The notes: generated from the sequence alone by a model not told the origin. A DNA stretch of 64,000 nucleotides from an uncultured Sulfitobacter sp. (GCA_905182645.1 CAJJCJ010000004.1:283775-347774), one strand, 5' to 3'; shown: positions 10,711 through 21,353, counted from the stretch's first letter. Program-made: numbers and translations.

Positions 10711-11312
10711 TGCCTGAACTTATCACACCAACGATCTGCCTCATCCTATGGGCGATTGCAGGTTATGTGCTTGGATCAATCCCATTTGGCATGATCCTTG
10801 CGCGCGTCATGGGCCTTGGAAATTTGCGCGATATTGGGTCTGGCAACATCGGGGCGACCAATGTTTTGCGCACAGGGAACAAGACGGCGGCCGCGCTGAC
10901 TTTACTGTTTGATGCGGGAAAAGGTGCCGCTATTGTTCTGATCGCACGCGCATTTGCGGGCGAAGATGCTGCACAATTGGCAGGTTTGGCTGCGATTATC
11001 GGGCACTGTTTTCCGGTTTGGCTGCGGTTTAAGGGCGGCAAAGGCGTCGCGACATATTTTGGCCTGATGATCGCATTGTCACCGATCGTTGGTTTGGCTG
11101 CAGGCGCCATTTGGATCGTCGTTGCCGCCATTGGGCGGTATTCGTCAGCGGCAGCATTATTTGCCGCAGGCTGGGCACCATTGATCGTGGCATATATAAC
11201 GGATGGGCAATTGTTTGTGCTTTCATGCATTTTGGCCGTGCTGATTTATGCGCGTCACAGGACCAACATCAAACGATTGCGCGCGGGTCAGGAACCAAAA
11301 ATAGGCCACTAG
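10710..11312 (+). CDS. plsY: glycerol-3-phosphate acyltransferase PlsY
   Basis: Polytopic; GSIPFGMILARVMGLGNLRDIGSGNIGATNVLRTGNK, GHCFPVWLRFKGGKGVATYFG. Confidence 0.96.
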   Translation: MPELITPTICLILWAIAGYVLGSIPFGMILARVMGLGNLRDIGSGNIGATNVLRTGNKTAAALTLLFDAGKGAAIVLIARAFAGEDAAQLAGLAAIIGHCFPVWLRFKGGKGVATYFGLMIALSPIVGLAAGAIWIVVAAIGRYSSAAALFAAGWAPLIVAYITDGQLFVLSCILAVLIYARHRTNIKRLRAGQEPKIGH

Positions 11313-11650
11313 ATGATCGCGCTGCCACGCCCATGACGCAACCAATATATCAGCGCCCCGCCGCCAGCGAGTTGTCCACCCAGACCAATTTCTGCGTCAG
11401 AAATATAGAATATTACAACGGTCATCCCGATTAGAATTGGCAAGCGTGCAAGCGGACGCAAAAGCTGCCCGATTGTCCGCAACCCAAGCACCCAAAGACA
11501 AATCATCAATGGCGGAGCAACGATCAACGTGCCAGCCCACGCGCCCATGATAAATGCGCTGGCCCCATGCGGATGCACAACCGCCCCGCCGACCAAAGGC
11601 AGGCCGACCAGCAGCAACATCGCAAAGCGCGGATTTAAGAATAGTGACAT
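11309..11650 (-). CDS. hypothetical membrane protein
   Basis: 113 aa, 3-4 predicted TM segments. Confidence 0.65.
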   Translation of the reverse strand: MSLFLNPRFAMLLLVGLPLVGGAVVHPHGASAFIMGAWAGTLIVAPPLMICLWVLGLRTIGQLLRPLARLPILIGMTVVIFYISDAEIGLGGQLAGGGALIYWLRHGRGSAII

Positions 11651-11708
11651 TGTGCTGCCCCCTCACTGTTTCCAGATAAGGGACAATCGGGGCAAAATTA
11701 CGGCAAGG

Positions 11709-13079
11709 TTAATAGCTATATTCGTCGTAAATTTTGGACAAATCCCCCGCCCATTCGCCATTGTATTTTCCCAGTAATTCATCGGCTGGGGTTTGCCCTG
11801 TCTCGATGCTTTCTTTCAGCGCATTCAGGAAATGTGTCTCGTCAGGCACAAGCCCGCCCGCACCTGGACGTGCACGGGCCTTAAGACCCGCCTCAGAAAT
11901 CGCAACAACTTCGCGGGCCAGTTCAAGCATATTGATCCCATCAACCTTTGCCTGAAGCCCATCAACAGACGCTGCAACGCGCAGCGCTTCGCGTTGTTCA
12001 GCGGTCCAATTTTTGCAAAGATCCCATGCGGCATCAAGCGCCGTTTGGTCGTACAACAGCCCAACCCAGAACGCCGGCAATGCACACAGGCGTCGCCAAG
12101 GGCCGCCATCGGCACCGCGCATTTCAATGAACTGTTTGATCCGTGCTTCTGGGAAAACGGTTGTCAGATGGTCCGCCCAATCCGACAACAGCGGCTTTTC
12201 ACCGGGCAATGCGGGTAATTCACCTTTCAGGAAATCGCGGAACGACATGCCCAGCGCGTCAATGTATTTGCCATCGCGGTGCACAAAATACATCGGCACA
12301 TCGAGAACCCATTGCACCCAAGCCTCGAACCCGAAACCATCTTCAAAGACGAAGGGCAACATGCCTGTGCGGTCGCCGTCAAGATCACGCCAGATGCGCG
12401 ACCGCCAAGATTTATGGCCGTTTGGCTTGCCCTCAAAGAACGGTGAATTGGCGAATAACGCGGCTGCAACCGGCTGAAGGGCCAAGGCCACGCGCAGCTT
12501 TTGCACCATGTCGGCCTCTGATCCGAAATCAAGGTTCACCTGCACAGTGCAGGTCCGGCGCATCATCGCCGTGCCCATGGTTCCGACCTTTTCCATGTAG
12601 TTGTTCATCAGCTTATAACGCCCTTTGGGCATTAACGGCATTTGTTCGTGGGACCATTCAGGTGCGGCACCTAGGCCGATGAATTTCACCCCAAGGACAT
12701 CAGATACCACCTTCACTTCGCGCAGGTGGTCGTTTACCTCGTCGCAGGTCTGGTGGATGGTTTCGACAGGGGCGCCGGACAATTCCAACGCGCCACCCGG
12801 CTCGAGACTGACGTTAGCGAGACCCTTGGTCAGGCCGATAATCTTGCCTTCTTCCTCGACTGGTGCCCAATTGAATTGGTCGCGCAGGCCTTCCAGCACA
12901 GCTTGTATCGACCGCTCGCCCTCGTATGGCAGCGGTTGATGCGTGTCTTTGCAGTAGCCAAATTTCTCATGCTCGGTGCCGATACGCCAATCTTCTTTGG
13001 GTTTACACCCGTCAGCCAGCAATTGTGCCAGTTGGTCGTGGTGCTCGATTGGGCCGCCGTCGGACTGTGGAATGGACAT
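11709..13079 (-). CDS. glutamate-cysteine ligase (alphaproteobacterial/plant-type)
   Basis: MSIPQSDGGPIEHHDQLAQLLADGCKPKEDWRIGTEHEKFGYCKD...; start chosen at 13079 after GGAG; the ORF extends to 13145. Confidence 0.92.
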   Translation of the reverse strand: MSIPQSDGGPIEHHDQLAQLLADGCKPKEDWRIGTEHEKFGYCKDTHQPLPYEGERSIQAVLEGLRDQFNWAPVEEEGKIIGLTKGLANVSLEPGGALELSGAPVETIHQTCDEVNDHLREVKVVSDVLGVKFIGLGAAPEWSHEQMPLMPKGRYKLMNNYMEKVGTMGTAMMRRTCTVQVNLDFGSEADMVQKLRVALALQPVAAALFANSPFFEGKPNGHKSWRSRIWRDLDGDRTGMLPFVFEDGFGFEAWVQWVLDVPMYFVHRDGKYIDALGMSFRDFLKGELPALPGEKPLLSDWADHLTTVFPEARIKQFIEMRGADGGPWRRLCALPAFWVGLLYDQTALDAAWDLCKNWTAEQREALRVAASVDGLQAKVDGINMLELAREVVAISEAGLKARARPGAGGLVPDETHFLNALKESIETGQTPADELLGKYNGEWAGDLSKIYDEYSY

Positions 13080-13141
13080 TGGGAAAGGCTCCGTCATGGG
13101 ACAAGTTTTGGGGTTATCGGTGCCGCGAACACGCTGCATTG

Positions 13142-13660
13142 TCAATGTAGCAAGGTTGGTGTTTTTTCCCAGACCGTGACGCGCACATCAGGTGTTTGTG
13201 ACAGCACGTCTAGCATCGCCGTCATTTGGATGCCTTGCAGGCTACCGAATAGATCAAACAATGCATCTGCGTTTTGCGCGTTCACAGGGATCGCGATCGA
13301 CTGGCCGTCGATGCCCGTCAGGATCCAATGTGCGGCGGGATGGCCAGTTGGGTCAAGCTCTAGACGTGTCAGGTCGGCGATATCCATTTGCCCCCCTGTC
13401 AAAGGTCCCAAATAGGCAAGTCGTCGTTCGGCAACTTGCACAATTCCCGGCCCCTCGCCCGTTTGCCGGAATCGCGCCCGCTGAATACCCGCAATCACGA
13501 GGATGACAGCCCCTGCAGTCAAGACCACACCGATCCAACGCACAATCCCGAAACTGCCCAAGGTCCACCACAGGCCTACACCAACAAGGGCAAGGCCAGT
13601 CAGTGCCTCGCGCCAGCGCCACAAAGATGCCCGCGCTTCGGGTCGCATGAAATCAGACAT
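13142..13660 (-). CDS. conserved hypothetical membrane protein
   Basis: MSDFMRPEARASLWRWREALTGLALVGVGLWW..., two TM helices plus soluble domain. Confidence 0.75.
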   Translation of the reverse strand: MSDFMRPEARASLWRWREALTGLALVGVGLWWTLGSFGIVRWIGVVLTAGAVILVIAGIQRARFRQTGEGPGIVQVAERRLAYLGPLTGGQMDIADLTRLELDPTGHPAAHWILTGIDGQSIAIPVNAQNADALFDLFGSLQGIQMTAMLDVLSQTPDVRVTVWEKTPTLLH

Positions 13661-14495
13661 TTGAGATACCCATTGGTTTGGAAAATATGCAAAGCGTGAA
13701 TTTACCAATGTCCGAAAAGCCCACTGAACGGTAAGCTTTGATTGCTGCCGGATCATCAGCGAACAAAAGTGCCCGCTTCGCGCCAGATTTTTTAGCCTGC
13801 GCTAAGTGCAACTCGATCGCCGTGCGCGCATATCCACGCCTACGCAATTCAGGTGGCGTATAAACTCCCCCGATTTGTACGGTCTGCCCGACTTGCGCGT
13901 TAAACCCGGTCATCGCAACTGGAGTATCCGCATCCACTAAAACAACATGACTGCCTTTTCCGGCAAAGTCATTGTAACGCTGCACAGCCATTGGAAAAGC
14001 GTCGTCACCCAGAGTGCCCAGCGTTTCAGTTAGGTAATCGTGCATCCAACCCACCAAGACATCACGCAGAAACTCTATGAAACTGCGTATGCTTAAGTCT
14101 GTATTAACACTTGAGAGATTTGAAAGGTTCATCGCAAAAAGGGTTTCGTCTTTATCAAGATGCAAGTCAGAATTCGTCAGGCCCAAAGCCCGTTGCGCAC
14201 GCCTGCAGCTTGTCTGTTCTCCAATGATCCCGATGACCGTGCGCCCATTGAGGGTCGCCATGATATCCTTGTCGAGAATTGATCTCAGATGCGGCATAAC
14301 CATACCTTCATCGGTAATTCCCAACAGGTCAGTTATCGGTCCTACATTGGTATCTCGCCAAAAAGCCATTGCGCGGGTGTGGCCACCATTCATCCAGTAT
14401 TCTTGCAAGTTCGATCGCGGGAACATCGATGTATCAAGATGTTCAGTCAGAAAAGCCTCAATCATCGGCTGCTCATTGGGACCAAGGCGGATCAT
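13653..14495 (-). CDS. GNAT-family N-acetyltransferase
   Basis: C-terminal GNAT motif QIGGVYTPPELRRRGYARTAIELHLAQAKKSGAKRALLFADDPAAIKAYRSVGF. Confidence 0.85.
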   Translation of the reverse strand: MIRLGPNEQPMIEAFLTEHLDTSMFPRSNLQEYWMNGGHTRAMAFWRDTNVGPITDLLGITDEGMVMPHLRSILDKDIMATLNGRTVIGIIGEQTSCRRAQRALGLTNSDLHLDKDETLFAMNLSNLSSVNTDLSIRSFIEFLRDVLVGWMHDYLTETLGTLGDDAFPMAVQRYNDFAGKGSHVVLVDADTPVAMTGFNAQVGQTVQIGGVYTPPELRRRGYARTAIELHLAQAKKSGAKRALLFADDPAAIKAYRSVGFSDIGKFTLCIFSKPMGISNV

Positions 14496-15217
14496 CCCCA
14501 ATCCCCCATTGCGTTTTGCCATAGCGCCAGCGCCGCAACGGCTGCTGTATCTGCCCGCAAAATGCGTGGGCCTAAGCTAACCGGGTGGGCGCAGTGCATG
14601 CCGCGTAACCGCACGCGTTCTTTGTCGGAAAATCCACCTTCGGGGCCGATTATGATTGCCCATGGACCGGCAAGTCCTGCATCTAGGATCGACGCTTGCC
14701 CAAGCATTGTTTCATCGCAAAACATGATCCGGCGGGCCGGATCCCAGCCATCAAGCACTTTGGGCAGCTTGGCCAAGTCATCGACTGGCGGTACATAGGT
14801 GCCGCCGCATTGCTCAGTTGCCTCAAGCACATGCGCGCGCAGTTTATCAACACGCAAGCGGTCGGCATTATTGGTGTATTCAGTTTGGATGGGCATGATC
14901 CGTGCAGCCCCAAGCTCGGTCGCTTTTTCCACGATAAACGCGGTACGTTCTTTGCGGATTGGCGCGAACAGCAGCCAGACATTGGGGGGCATTTGCAGGG
15001 GCTTGGTTTGGGACTGACACAAAAGAACACCGCTCTTTTTACCCGCCTCGACTACTTCCCCGTCCCATTCGCCGTCCGCCCCGTTAATAAGCGACACGAC
15101 TGTACCTGTCCCAAGGCGCATGACCCCAAACAAATAATGCGCTTGGTCCCGCGCTAACGGAACTGATTGCGCCTGACCCAGCGGATGATCTACAAAAAGA
15201 CGAACTTTGGATGCCAT
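14492..15217 (-). CDS. rsmE: 16S rRNA (uracil(1498)-N(3))-methyltransferase
   Basis: MASKVRLFVDHPL...; EQCGGTYVPPV, IIGPEGGFSDKE, LGPRILRADTAAVAAL. Confidence 0.94.
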   Translation of the reverse strand: MASKVRLFVDHPLGQAQSVPLARDQAHYLFGVMRLGTGTVVSLINGADGEWDGEVVEAGKKSGVLLCQSQTKPLQMPPNVWLLFAPIRKERTAFIVEKATELGAARIMPIQTEYTNNADRLRVDKLRAHVLEATEQCGGTYVPPVDDLAKLPKVLDGWDPARRIMFCDETMLGQASILDAGLAGPWAIIIGPEGGFSDKERVRLRGMHCAHPVSLGPRILRADTAAVAALALWQNAMGDWG

Positions 15218-15229
15218 GAAAGAGAACAT

Positions 15230-16186
15230 ATGACTGCCAATCACCAGATGCCAGAGGGTGCCGTAGCAGATAGTGCAGGAAATTGGGTTGATCGCTTGGC
15301 ACCTACGTCCACGCGGCCCTATTTTAGGCTATCGCGGGCGGATCGGCCTATTGGGACTTGGCTGCTTTATCTGCCCTGTCTGTGGGCGCTGTCGCTTGCG
15401 ATCTTGGCCGACGGGCACGCAAGCATGTTTGATATGTGGCTGATGGTCTCTGCGGGCATTGGTGCGTTCCTCATGCGTGGCGCGGGTTGCACATGGAACG
15501 ACATCACAGACCGCGATATCGACGCGGCAGTTGCACGCACACGGTCGCGGCCCATTCCATCGGGCCAAGTGGGCGTGAGAGCCGCACTTGCATGGATGCT
15601 GGTACAGTCGTTGGTGTCGCTAGTAATTTTGCTGACTTACCCAGCCTTGGCGATTGCACTCGGCTTTTTATCCGTCATCCCTGTGGCGATCTATCCGTTT
15701 GCCAAGCGGTTCACATGGTGGCCACAAGTATTCCTTGGGATCGCGTTCAATTGGGGCGCGTTGCTTATTTGGGCCGCACATACCGGATCAATCGGATTTG
15801 CCCCCATTTTGTTATACGCGGCAGGCATTTTCTGGACCCTGTTTTATGACACGATCTATGCGCATCAAGACGCAGAAGATGACGCGCTTATTGGGGTTAA
15901 ATCTACCGCACGTCTGTTTGGGGAAAAGACAAGCCTATGGTTGCGCGGTTTTATGACCGCGACGATTATGCTGATGGGGGCCGCAGTTGTGTTCGCAGCG
16001 CAAGATCGGTCGATCCTGTCGTTGGTAGTGGCGCTTATCGGTCCGTGGGCGATGGGCTGGCACATGACGTGGCAATTGCAGAAATTTGACGCAAATGACG
16101 GGCCGCTTTTACTGCGTCTATTTCGGACAAATCGCGACGCTGGGCTGATCCCCCTGCCGTTTTTCGCCATCGCTGCGTTCCTGTGA
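15230..16186 (+). CDS. ubiA: 4-hydroxybenzoate octaprenyltransferase
   Basis: LRADRPIGTWLLYLPCLW, GCTWNDITDRDIDAAVARTRSRPIPSGQ. Confidence 0.95.
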   Translation: MTANHQMPEGAVADSAGNWVDRLAPTSTRPYFRLSRADRPIGTWLLYLPCLWALSLAILADGHASMFDMWLMVSAGIGAFLMRGAGCTWNDITDRDIDAAVARTRSRPIPSGQVGVRAALAWMLVQSLVSLVILLTYPALAIALGFLSVIPVAIYPFAKRFTWWPQVFLGIAFNWGALLIWAAHTGSIGFAPILLYAAGIFWTLFYDTIYAHQDAEDDALIGVKSTARLFGEKTSLWLRGFMTATIMLMGAAVVFAAQDRSILSLVVALIGPWAMGWHMTWQLQKFDANDGPLLLRLFRTNRDAGLIPLPFFAIAAFL

Positions 16187-16242
16187 TTGAACCTAACCGC
16201 ACTAGCCCTTATTCAAGAGACGAATAATATCGCAACGAACGG

Positions 16243-18114
16243 ATGCACATGCGCCATTCCGCCCTTTTTCTTCGCATTGGTGTTTTCATCTGTGCCGCGT
16301 TGATTTCAGCCTTGGCCGCTCACTCTACAGTGGCCTTTGTTCAAGATCGATCAGTCGTGGCCGTGCGTGAAACCCTTATAGATCGGGGATATGATTGGGC
16401 ATCTGTCATTGGCGACGGTCTCCAGGTGATCGTTGAGGGCGAAGCCCCAACCGAGGCGTCGCGGTTCCGCGCCATCTCTGCGTCTGGCAGCATCGTTGAT
16501 GCCAGCCGCGTTATCGACAACATTAGCGTCGCCGAATCGGGCAACATTGCAGCCCCTAAATTTGCGATTGAAATTCTACGCAATGATAGTGGTGTGTCGC
16601 TGATTGGGCTTATTCCGGCTGATACTGACCGTGACCGACTAGCAGCTCGCATCACGGACATCGCAAATGGCCAGTCTGTGACTGATCTGTTGGAAAGCGC
16701 GGATTATCCTGTTCCTAACACATGGCCAGCTGCGCTCAATTACAGCCTACGTGCGCTTGAAATGTTGCCTCGGTCCAAGATTTCTGTTGGTGCGGAGCGC
16801 GTTGCCATAAACGCAATCTCTGATAGCGTCGCTGACAAAGATCGGCTGGAAACTGCACTTGCGCATAATACCCCTGACGGTGTCCGACTAGCGGTTTCTA
16901 TTAGTGCGCCGCGGCCGGTAATTTCCCCATTTACAGCGCGATTTACTAAAGACACTGACGGGGTTCGGTTTGACGCCTGCGCCGCAGATAGCCCAGATGC
17001 GGAACGGGTAATTATGGTAGCCGCCTCTGCCGCAGGCTTTGAAGGAAAAAGCAGCTGTGTACAGGCGCTTGGTGTACCCTCCCGCACGTGGGGCAGTGCC
17101 GTTGCAGGCGCAATTGACGCGGTCAATTCTTTAGGTGGCGGGACCGTCACTATTTCAGATACGGATGTAACGCTGGTCGCGCTGCAGGGTACCGAGCAAA
17201 GCACATTTGACAGCGTCGTTGGTGAATTGGAAAACGCGCTGCCCGACGTCTTTGCGCTCAATGCCGAGCTGCCTGCTACGCCCCAAGCAGGCGCAGACGG
17301 CCCACCACAATTCACCGCCACCCGCAGCCCAGAGGGCGCGGTACAGTTGCGCGGGCGAATTCCCGATGACCTGATCAACACAACTGCCGAAAACTATGCG
17401 ATGGCCAAATTCGGGCGCGCAAATGTTACGATGGGCACCCGCGTGGTCAGCGACCTGCCCGCTGGATGGGCTGTGCGTGTTCTGGCGGGGATAGAGGCAT
17501 TGTCAAAAATGTCCAACGGTTCCGTTGTCGTAGAGCCCGATCAGATGATCATCAAAGGGAACACTGGGTTGGAAACTGCGCAAGCGGATATCACCCGTTT
17601 ACTGATTGATAAGCTGGGTCAAACATCCAGTTTTGAAATTAATGTGACGTATGTCAAACAGCTTGACCCAATTGCAAGTCTGCCAACGCCAGAAGAATGC
17701 ATAGCTCAGATTGATGCGATCACGAACGCACGCAAAATTTTGTTCGATCCGAGTTCCGCGACGATCACTGCCGACACGCTGCCGATCGTCGACGATATTG
17801 CAGACGTTCTCAAAAAATGCGCCGATCTACGTATACAAATTGCAGGCTTTACCGATAGCCAAGGCCGCGAGGAAATGAACCAACAGCTTAGCCAGGAACG
17901 CGCAGGTGCGGTTCTTGTGGCACTCCGTCAACGCCGCATTCCCGTCAGCTCGTTCGAAGCCGTAGGCTTTGGAGAGGCCGACCCGATTGCAACAAACGAC
18001 ACCGAAGATGGGCGTGAAGCCAACCGCCGGATTGAGTTTTCACTGATTGTACCAGAAAGTGCCGTCGAAGAATTGACCACACTCGAAGCCATTGAAGCCG
18101 CTCCAAGCGAATAG
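16243..18114 (+). CDS. OmpA family protein with BON-like N-terminal repeats
   Basis: 623 aa; C-terminal OmpA domain IAGFTDSQGREEMNQQLSQERAGAVLVALRQRRIPVSSFEAVGFGEADPIATNDTEDGREANRRIEF. Confidence 0.9.
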   Translation: MHMRHSALFLRIGVFICAALISALAAHSTVAFVQDRSVVAVRETLIDRGYDWASVIGDGLQVIVEGEAPTEASRFRAISASGSIVDASRVIDNISVAESGNIAAPKFAIEILRNDSGVSLIGLIPADTDRDRLAARITDIANGQSVTDLLESADYPVPNTWPAALNYSLRALEMLPRSKISVGAERVAINAISDSVADKDRLETALAHNTPDGVRLAVSISAPRPVISPFTARFTKDTDGVRFDACAADSPDAERVIMVAASAAGFEGKSSCVQALGVPSRTWGSAVAGAIDAVNSLGGGTVTISDTDVTLVALQGTEQSTFDSVVGELENALPDVFALNAELPATPQAGADGPPQFTATRSPEGAVQLRGRIPDDLINTTAENYAMAKFGRANVTMGTRVVSDLPAGWAVRVLAGIEALSKMSNGSVVVEPDQMIIKGNTGLETAQADITRLLIDKLGQTSSFEINVTYVKQLDPIASLPTPEECIAQIDAITNARKILFDPSSATITADTLPIVDDIADVLKKCADLRIQIAGFTDSQGREEMNQQLSQERAGAVLVALRQRRIPVSSFEAVGFGEADPIATNDTEDGREANRRIEFSLIVPESAVEELTTLEAIEAAPSE

Positions 18115-18130
18115 TAAGTAGGACAAGACC

Positions 18131-18454
18131 TTGAACAGAAACGAATTCATCATCGCCACCGCGATCATCCTGTTTGTGGCCTTTATGCTTGGTTGGTTCG
18201 CCAGTTGGCTGGTCAATCGATTTAGCCGCGTGACCAAGGCTGAAATTGACGAGCTTGATAAAATGGCCCAAGCCCTTCACGAAGCAGAAGAAACTCGCGA
18301 CCAAGCGATCACATATCTTCAGCAGCGCGAGGCCGAGATCACCAATCAACTGTCCCAGACAGAGGCCGAATTGCGCGCGGCAATGGATGGGCTGCGTGAA
18401 GCCCGCCAAGAGGCAGAAGAATTGCGTAGCTATATCGAGCGACAGCAAGGTTAA
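18131..18454 (+). CDS. membrane-anchored coiled-coil protein
   Basis: 107 aa, N-terminal TM plus heptad-rich helix; TTG-type start. Confidence 0.75.
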   Translation: MNRNEFIIATAIILFVAFMLGWFASWLVNRFSRVTKAEIDELDKMAQALHEAEETRDQAITYLQQREAEITNQLSQTEAELRAAMDGLREARQEAEELRSYIERQQG

Positions 18455-18495
18455 GACCACCGCAATTCCGCGACGGTCGATCTGGTTTCGGAGTT

Positions 18496-18909
18496 TTAGT
18501 CTGCGTGGGCATCTGCACGCATTCGCGCCAAATAATCATCCCAACCCTTGTCCAACGCCAGCGTCAGACCAAACGCTGCCTCACCGGCAGGCAAGCCTTC
18601 ATGCTTCAGCGTCAGTTTTGTGCCACCGGGGACCTCATCCAAGGCCCAGCGCACTGTGCTTACGGCATCGCCCATCGGCGTGATTGTGAATGTATATTCT
18701 AACCGAGAATGTGGTTCGGACAGCAACACCGTCCCCCGCATTAATTTGTCACTGCTATCGGTTCCACACATTGCATAGTCGCCTACGACCAGCGGGGATT
18801 TTGGTTTGTGGAACCAAATCGCCAACTTATTTGGATCAGTCAGGTAATCCCAAAACGTTGCAGCCGGCGCCTTGAAAAATATTGTCTTTTGAATGCTTGT
18901 TTAGGTCAT
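18496..18909 (-). pseudogene. SRPBCC/AHSA1-domain protein with in-frame TAA at codon 3
   Basis: ATG ACC TAA ACA AGC ATT CAA...; continuing frame encodes TSIQKTIFFKAPAATFWDYLTDPNKLAIWFHKPKSPLVVGDYAMCGTDSSDKLMRG...; ATGA overlap with the upstream ArsR gene. Confidence 0.7.
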
Positions 18910-19241
18910 TGGATTTCCTTTTCGATTTCACTTTTAAGTTTGGAAAGGCGGTCATCCCAAAAGGTGTCAAAGTAGTCGAACCAGCTAAAAACTTTCTTCA
19001 TGCCATCCACATTGAGTGTATTCACCTTGGTACGCCCGTCCGAGCGCACGTTGATGAGACCACCTTCATTGAGGATCAAAAGATGCTTTTTAGCGGCCGC
19101 GCGGGTCATCTGAAAGTTCTCAGCTACCTCTATGATTGTCATGTCACGCTCGGCCAACATTTGCAGAATATCACGTCGCGTTGGGTCAGCTAACGCTCTA
19201 AAGCCCATTTGCTCTTGGTTTAACATTGCGCAGCACCTCAT
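18906..19241 (-). CDS. ArsR-family transcriptional regulator
   Basis: MGFRALADPTRRDILQMLAERDMTIIEVAENFQMTRAAAKKHLLILNEGGLI. Confidence 0.92.
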   Translation of the reverse strand: MRCCAMLNQEQMGFRALADPTRRDILQMLAERDMTIIEVAENFQMTRAAAKKHLLILNEGGLINVRSDGRTKVNTLNVDGMKKVFSWFDYFDTFWDDRLSKLKSEIEKEIQ

Positions 19242-19327
19242 AGGATACCTTTTGGTACTCCTTATTTACGATACCAAAAGGTATCATACAAAGGGCCAAT
19301 TTGGAAAAATGCCCTCCACCGGCCGCA

Positions 19328-20278
19328 TCACCCCCGATGATGCAAAATGCGCCCAATCACATTGAGCAACAATTGCGCCGCCAAAATCGCCGTTCCGCCC
19401 GTCTGATCATAATCTGGCGCGACTTCGACCAAATCGATCCCCACAATCCGCTGGCGCTTTACCACAGCGGCGATGATCTCGAGCACTTCGTAATACAAAA
19501 ACCCACCATGGCTCGGCGTCCCTGTACCCGGCGCAATTGACGGATCAAAGCCGTCGATATCGATGGTCAGGTAGATGTCTGCATTTGCTGGAATACGGTC
19601 CACAACGGCCGCGACGCCCAGCGCCCGAATTTGACGCACGGACAAAATATCCGAACCCATCGCACGCGCGTCCTCGTACCCGTCCTTGGCCGTTGATGAC
19701 ACATTACGAATGCCGAACTGCGACAGCCCCGTGACGTGATCCTGTTCAGCCGCGCGGCGCATCGGGTTACCGTGGCCATGCCGCACGCCATGCCGTTCAT
19801 CGACGAAATCTAAATGCGCATCGATCTGCAAAATATGAATAGGACCATGGTCGGCAAAGGCACGCACGCATGGAATGTTGATCGAATGATCACCGCCAAT
19901 CACAACCGGCAAGGCCCCAGCAGCGCGAATGGCACGCACGGCGTCTTCGATCCGCGCATGGCTTTGTTCGGTATCAGTATGCACGATGTCTGCATCTCCG
20001 ATATCGACGATCCGTGTGCCTTCGCCCAGATAGGTCACATCGTCTTCATGGTCGTATGCGCCTGCATGACCAAAGGAGAACAAGGTTGATGCCTCTCTGA
20101 TCGCGCGTGGCCCAAACCGCGCACCGGGGCGCCACTGTGTTCCGAAATCATAGGGTGCGCCAACAACGGCCACATCGGCATCAATCGCGGACCAGTCAGG
20201 TTGATAGTCGTATTTTCCAAATGTCGCGATACCCACGAATGGAAGGTTCAAACGCCCCTTATCATACCCATGTGCCAT
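19328..20278 (-). CDS. speB: agmatinase
   Basis: GGDHSINIPCVRAFADHGPIHILQIDAHLDFVDERHGVRHGHGNPMRRA; TIDIDGFDPSIAPGTGTPSHGGF. Confidence 0.93.
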   Translation of the reverse strand: MAHGYDKGRLNLPFVGIATFGKYDYQPDWSAIDADVAVVGAPYDFGTQWRPGARFGPRAIREASTLFSFGHAGAYDHEDDVTYLGEGTRIVDIGDADIVHTDTEQSHARIEDAVRAIRAAGALPVVIGGDHSINIPCVRAFADHGPIHILQIDAHLDFVDERHGVRHGHGNPMRRAAEQDHVTGLSQFGIRNVSSTAKDGYEDARAMGSDILSVRQIRALGVAAVVDRIPANADIYLTIDIDGFDPSIAPGTGTPSHGGFLYYEVLEIIAAVVKRQRIVGIDLVEVAPDYDQTGGTAILAAQLLLNVIGRILHHRG

Positions 20279-20287
20279 GCTGTCCCC

Positions 20288-21238
20288 TCAATCGCGGGGC
20301 GCGGCGGCCCTGCGTAATCTGTCATTAATCGCTTGCCCCAAACCATGGGCGGGGATCGGCGAGACAGCAATATATTTCGCGCCCAATGCGTCCAATTGGT
20401 GCAACATACCAAATAAGTTGGCCGCTGCTTCAGTCAAATCGCCCGAAGGCGACAAATTAAGGTCAGCGTTCACCCCCCCGAAACCCAGCCAAGTCTCATG
20501 CGGTTCTGCGTAGGATGCGTTTAAACGCATCAATCCATTGGGCGCATAATGCGACGCAAGCTGACCGGGTGATACTGGCGCATCGGGGTCTTCATCCCGC
20601 AGCAAAGGCGCACCCAAACATGCCTCTAACGCCTCGATTGAAATACCCCCTGCCCGCAACAATGTCGGAGCACCGACACACGACACAATCGTGGATTCGA
20701 CACCAACGCCGCAAGGCCCGCCATCAACCACCGCATCAATACGTCCATCTAAGCCCGCCAAAACATGCGCGGCCTTCGTCGGGCTGATCCGACCTGATGG
20801 GTTTGCAGATGGCGCAGCCACCGGCCCACCGAACGCCGCCAACATAGCTGTCGCTACGGGGTGGTCAGGTACGCGCACCGCCAAAGTGCCTAACCCAGCG
20901 GTTACCAACATAGATATGGTTCCAACTGGCACCACCGGCAATACAAGCGTCAATGCACCCGGCCAAAATGCGTCAGCAAGCCGTTTAGCTGCGTCGTTCA
21001 TTTGCACATATTGCGAAACTGCCGACACATCGGCCAAGTGCACGATCAACGGATTAAAGCAGGGCCGCCCTTTCGCCGCATAAATCTTTGCGACCGCTAC
21101 ATCATCACGCGCATCCGCGCCCAAGCCGTAAACCGTCTCGGTAGGGAACGACACCAGACCACCTGCACGCAAAATGTCGGTCGCTTCACGCAACCCATGG
21201 GCATCGGGCGATAAGATCTTTGTTTTGGTTTGTTTCAT
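20288..21238 (-). CDS. L-threonylcarbamoyladenylate synthase (Sua5/YrdC/YwlC)
   Basis: MKQTKTKILSPDAHGLREATDILRAGGLVSFPTETVYGLGADA..., SPGQLASHYAPN Sua5 tail. Confidence 0.93.
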   Translation of the reverse strand: MKQTKTKILSPDAHGLREATDILRAGGLVSFPTETVYGLGADARDDVAVAKIYAAKGRPCFNPLIVHLADVSAVSQYVQMNDAAKRLADAFWPGALTLVLPVVPVGTISMLVTAGLGTLAVRVPDHPVATAMLAAFGGPVAAPSANPSGRISPTKAAHVLAGLDGRIDAVVDGGPCGVGVESTIVSCVGAPTLLRAGGISIEALEACLGAPLLRDEDPDAPVSPGQLASHYAPNGLMRLNASYAEPHETWLGFGGVNADLNLSPSGDLTEAAANLFGMLHQLDALGAKYIAVSPIPAHGLGQAINDRLRRAAAPRD

Positions 21239-21353
21239 GACGCTGCGTTTCAGTTGAAAGGACCTCGTGCTACGATACCCTAGTATTAGATTTAAGTGGC
21301 ATACTTGCGCCAGCCGCGCTTGCCAAGTAGCCAGACATTTTCGGAGAAAACCC

